NCBI GenBank assembly: GCA_038146865.1
Contig: JAYQSL010000003.1
Location: forward strand, 1-64,000
Direction of reading: 5' to 3'
DNA length: 64,000 nucleotides
DNA from: GCA-2709075 sp038146865
GTDB taxonomy: Bacteria; Pseudomonadota; Alphaproteobacteria; MPNO01; UBA2964
Shown: positions 61,486 to 64,000 of the stretch, piece by piece
Layout: each line of letters opens with the position of its first letter
Position numbering within the stretch: the stretch's first letter is position 1
Made by a program: the position numbers and the translations under genes
The notes under the pieces: model-generated
Databases searched by the model: none
The model's input: only the letters and a program-made list of their open reading frames with translations
What the model was told of the DNA's origin: nothing

Positions 61486-62676
61486 ATGAATGGAACCTCA
61501 CTACAAATGGGCGTCGTTGGATTAGGCAGAGGATTTAGCTTAATGGTTCCAACTTTTATAATGGACGAGAGGATCAAATTAGCTGCCGCTAACGATCCTA
61601 GACCCGAAGCAATGGCTCAATTTGAAAGAGATTTCGATGGCAAATTGTACAAAAGCTATGATCAACTTTGTGAAGACGACAGTCTAGATCTCATATATGT
61701 CGCCTCTCCGCATCAATTTCACGAGGAGCATGTAATTAAAGCTGCCAGAGCTGGGAAACATGTTCTGGTAGAGAAGCCTATGGCACTGAGGATAGACGCC
61801 TGCACCAGAATGATAGAGGCGGCAAAGGAGTCCGGCGTGCAGCTAATTGTAGGCCCATGTCATAGTTTCGACGCCCCGATCCTTACTACCCGAAAAATTA
61901 TTTCCGATGGCGTTTTAGGCAAACCTAAAATGATTACGGCATTTAATTTCACAGATTTTATATATCGGCCTCGGAGACCTGAAGAGCTTAAAACTGCTGA
62001 AGGGGGCGGTGTGGTATTCTCTCAAGGTGCCCACCATATTGATATCTTAAGGCTTCTTGCTGGCGGGCTTGCTGAAAGCGTTTTTTCGGTGACTGGCAAC
62101 TGGGATGCCTCTCGAACCACTGAGGGCGCGTATTCAGCTATTATAAAGTTTAACGGGGGAACGACTGCCACTCTCACTTATAATGGTTATGGATATTTTG
62201 ACTCAGACCAATTTGTAGATTGGATTGATGAGTTTGGTAACCCAAAGAAGCAAGGTGAATACAAATCTGGTAAAGATGCCCTGCTAGAATTAAAAACCGT
62301 TAAGTCAGAAATAGCTTACAAAGCCGAGCGTGCTTACGGTGGTTCAAAAAGTTTCGGAAAACCGAAATCCGGAGTTGATCACAACAGACAACATGAACAC
62401 TTCGGGACATTCATTATTTCATGCGAAAATGGCGATATCAGACCGATGCCAAACCGCGTAGAAATATATACTGACACTCATAAAACGATCCCCCTACCCT
62501 CGCCAACTATACCGAGAGCAGAGGTAGTAGATGAGCTATACGCCGCTATTTTTGAAAAACAACCCCCGATTCACTCCGGCGAATGGGGTCGGGCGACACT
62601 GGAGATTTGCCAAGCCATATTGAAATCAGCGGAAACCAATAAAGAAATAAAACTGAACTATCAGGTCTCCTGCTGA
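61486..62676 (+). CDS. Gfo/Idh/MocA oxidoreductase, cis-dihydrodiol dehydrogenase-like
   Basis: A 396-residue NAD(P)-dependent oxidoreductase. The N-terminal Rossmann motif is VGLGRGFSLM (11-20) and the catalytic Lys region is LVEKPMA (94-100). The Gfo/Idh C-terminal domain has GGGVVFSQGAHHIDILRLLAGG (about 173-194). It resembles the phthalate cis-dihydrodiol dehydrogenase (Pht4) type. Divergence from the Rieske oxygenase fits a two-step ring hydroxylation and rearomatisation. It overlaps the next gene by one base. Confidence 0.88.
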   Translation: MNGTSLQMGVVGLGRGFSLMVPTFIMDERIKLAAANDPRPEAMAQFERDFDGKLYKSYDQLCEDDSLDLIYVASPHQFHEEHVIKAARAGKHVLVEKPMALRIDACTRMIEAAKESGVQLIVGPCHSFDAPILTTRKIISDGVLGKPKMITAFNFTDFIYRPRRPEELKTAEGGGVVFSQGAHHIDILRLLAGGLAESVFSVTGNWDASRTTEGAYSAIIKFNGGTTATLTYNGYGYFDSDQFVDWIDEFGNPKKQGEYKSGKDALLELKTVKSEIAYKAERAYGGSKSFGKPKSGVDHNRQHEHFGTFIISCENGDIRPMPNRVEIYTDTHKTIPLPSPTIPRAEVVDELYAAIFEKQPPIHSGEWGRATLEICQAILKSAETNKEIKLNYQVSC

Positions 62677-63305
62677 TGCGGTTTACTAGCAAGTTAAAAA
62701 AATGGCTAGATTTGAAATTAGGATCGATTTTTTGGTTTTCTCTAGCATCAGTTTTAAGTTTTTCTGCTATCGCTTTTCCTGCTGAGTACACGAAAACCTC
62801 GGCGTACAATTTTCATTTTCAATCAATTGATGGAGGCAAACTTGAATTGTCATCCTTCAAAGGCAAAGTAATCCTGATCGTAAACACAGCATCTTTTTGT
62901 GGTTACACAAAACAATATTCTGGATTGCAAAAACTATGGGAACGTTACAAGTCTAGAGGACTCGTAGTGCTCGGAACCCCATCAAACGACTTTGGATCAC
63001 AAGAGCCAGGTAGTCGGCAAGAAATAAAGGAATTTTGCGAGGTCAATTTTGGAATAAATTTCCCAATGACCAACAAGGTCAAAGTCCGGAGCAGACCTCA
63101 GCACCCATTCTACAGATGGGCCTTATCCCAATCCTCAAAGTTTACGAAACCTGGATGGAATTTTCATAAATATCTAATCAGCTTCGACGGTTTATTAGTA
63201 GGATCCTTTCCATCAAATATACGACCCCTATCGAATAAAATGATAAACGCAATTGAGAGAGAGTTAGAAAAGACTGTTCGATCAATTAGTTCCGATAAAT
63301 CGTAA
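62676..63305 (+). CDS. Glutathione-peroxidase-family protein with N-terminal signal/anchor
   Basis: A 209-residue thiol peroxidase. Residues about 14-36 form a hydrophobic signal peptide or anchor, so it is envelope-exported, unlike most cytoplasmic relatives. The catalytic Cys is C75 in NTASFCGYTKQY; the Gln of the tetrad and the WNFHKYLI motif (Trp/Asn) are kept. The GTPSNDFGSQEPG loop has Ser where many have Cys (FPCNQFG). It probably reduces hydroperoxides with thioredoxin or glutathione. It overlaps the Gfo/Idh gene by one base. Confidence 0.9.
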   Translation: MRFTSKLKKWLDLKLGSIFWFSLASVLSFSAIAFPAEYTKTSAYNFHFQSIDGGKLELSSFKGKVILIVNTASFCGYTKQYSGLQKLWERYKSRGLVVLGTPSNDFGSQEPGSRQEIKEFCEVNFGINFPMTNKVKVRSRPQHPFYRWALSQSSKFTKPGWNFHKYLISFDGLLVGSFPSNIRPLSNKMINAIERELEKTVRSISSDKS

Positions 63306-63322
63306 GATCCCTCGAGGAAATA

Positions 63323-64000
63323 TCATAGAACGACAATACGCTGGTCTCTTAACAATGCGTATGTCAAAGAGAGCGCGGTCGTGGCCGAGGTTTTTGGATT
63401 ATCGGGTGCGGGCATTCCGCAGCATTCAACAGTCATACGCCCAAAGTCACTCTCGGCCTCAATCCGTCCTACATTATTGGGGGCGACCGCAGGATCTGCA
63501 ATGAGTTGTATCTCGGTTTTATCAAAGCCTAATCCGGCGAGTGCAACGGTCGCAGCCAAGTTAGCATTTTTGGGATATAGCCTAGCCGCATCTTTAGCCG
63601 TTCCAGAAAAAAGAACTGTCCGCTCAGCAATATTTGCCAGATCAAAGGCCTCTTCAGCTGGGGTCGCCTTCCATGCTAAAGGAGGTTTTGTTGACGTGTA
63701 ACGCACTTTATTAAGCCCCCCAATAAGGAGGCTTCCCATGCCATCGATCCCAGCTATGGCTCCAGACGGAAGTAAAATCTGAGCTCCTGATTCCTCGGCT
63801 TTTGATATTAGGCGCTCGCGCAGGTCATCGTCTGTAAACGCCCCAGTGGATATAACCATCAAATCAATACCTGCGGTCAGTATAGCCTCGGCATACTCGG
63901 CCACCGCACCTTGGCCAGCGCACTCAACCACGACATCAGGTTTGCGATTTATGATTTCCTCCAAATTCGTTACAACCAGGGTCTCAGAAGACAAACTTTT
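63323..64000 (-). CDS. nadX: L-aspartate dehydrogenase (NadX family), N terminus outside the window
   Basis: The frame stays open to the window edge, so the N-terminal Rossmann start is missing; 226 residues are visible. Signatures are VVECAGQGAVAEYAEAIL, ILLPSGAIAGIDGM and LYPKNANLAATVALAGLGFDKTE, then the end ECCGMPAPDNPKTSATTALS, all typical of aspartate dehydrogenase. It converts aspartate to iminosuccinate or oxaloacetate for NAD synthesis or for amino-acid catabolism. In this neighbourhood a catabolic variant is possible. Confidence 0.88.
   Translation of the reverse strand, partial: KSLSSETLVVTNLEEIINRKPDVVVECAGQGAVAEYAEAILTAGIDLMVISTGAFTDDDLRERLISKAEESGAQILLPSGAIAGIDGMGSLLIGGLNKVRYTSTKPPLAWKATPAEEAFDLANIAERTVLFSGTAKDAARLYPKNANLAATVALAGLGFDKTEIQLIADPAVAPNNVGRIEAESDFGRMTVECCGMPAPDNPKTSATTALSLTYALLRDQRIVVL

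Noticed and set aside
1..64000. CRISPR arrays, insertion sequences, prophage genes or tandem repeats
   Set aside because: No regularly spaced repeats, transposase, integrase or phage structural genes were seen on either strand.

Overview
The window reads as a contiguous piece of an alphaproteobacterial chromosome of moderate GC content, most like a marine Rhodospirillales-type lineage. The evidence is gene order: the block cytochrome-bc1 chaperone - DUF177 - rpmF - plsX - fabH - ihfA - MerR and the block rpiB - glyA - nrdR - ribD - ribE - ribBX - ribH - nusB - thiL are alphaproteobacterial arrangements. MucR/Ros, CobS/CobT, RpoH and a K+-independent proton pyrophosphatase fit this. No insertion sequence, phage gene, CRISPR array or rRNA was seen. 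Two tRNA genes are present: Glu(UUC), cut by the left edge, and Pro(GGG).

Region 1 (1-10.3 kb) is housekeeping on the minus strand: DUF2062, an aminotransferase - hom - glpX - recJ operon, an OmpA-like lipoprotein, a gamma carbonic anhydrase, argC, and rplM-rpsI with a clear sigma-70 promoter and terminator. Region 2 (10.3-15.2 kb) mixes a 2-oxoglutarate oxygenase, an Spx/ArsC-like protein, two MFS transporters, a small conserved protein, tRNA-Pro and a cutA gene that appears frameshifted. Region 3 (15.2-29.7 kb) holds the lipid/ribosome/IHF operon, bamE, hppA and the riboflavin/one-carbon operon. Its RibBA has lost the GTP cyclohydrolase II zinc cysteines, so it is a RibBX type. Region 4 (29.7-36.7 kb) has a MucR-like regulator with degenerate zinc ligands, a complete branched-chain amino-acid-type ABC transporter (livHMGFK) and rpoH.

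Region 5 (36.7-44.6 kb) is accessory: orphan FAD and 2Fe-2S subunits of a molybdenum hydroxylase, two cupins, an ornithine-cyclodeaminase-family protein, two half-size membrane permeases, an MFS transporter and an orphan TctC-type binding protein. Region 6 (45.1-52.5 kb) has a retropepsin-like protease - transglutaminase/7TM protein - ATP-grasp ligase cassette directly followed by an MscS channel, then convergent cobS-cobT. Region 7 (52.6-64 kb) is catabolic in character: TauE, a UbiD decarboxylase with a VOC protein, an amine-oxidase-like flavoprotein, a TauD dioxygenase, a Rieske oxygenase divergent from a dihydrodiol-dehydrogenase-like enzyme across a perfect 16-bp palindrome, a glutathione peroxidase and a truncated aspartate dehydrogenase. 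Several very small ORFs, some with a membrane helix, lie between these genes.

The most notable signals are the protease/ligase/MscS cassette, the divergent oxygenase/dehydrogenase pair with its palindrome, the orphan molybdenum-hydroxylase subunits, the paired half-permeases and the small-ORF clusters. No wholly new system could be proven from sequence alone; these are candidates.
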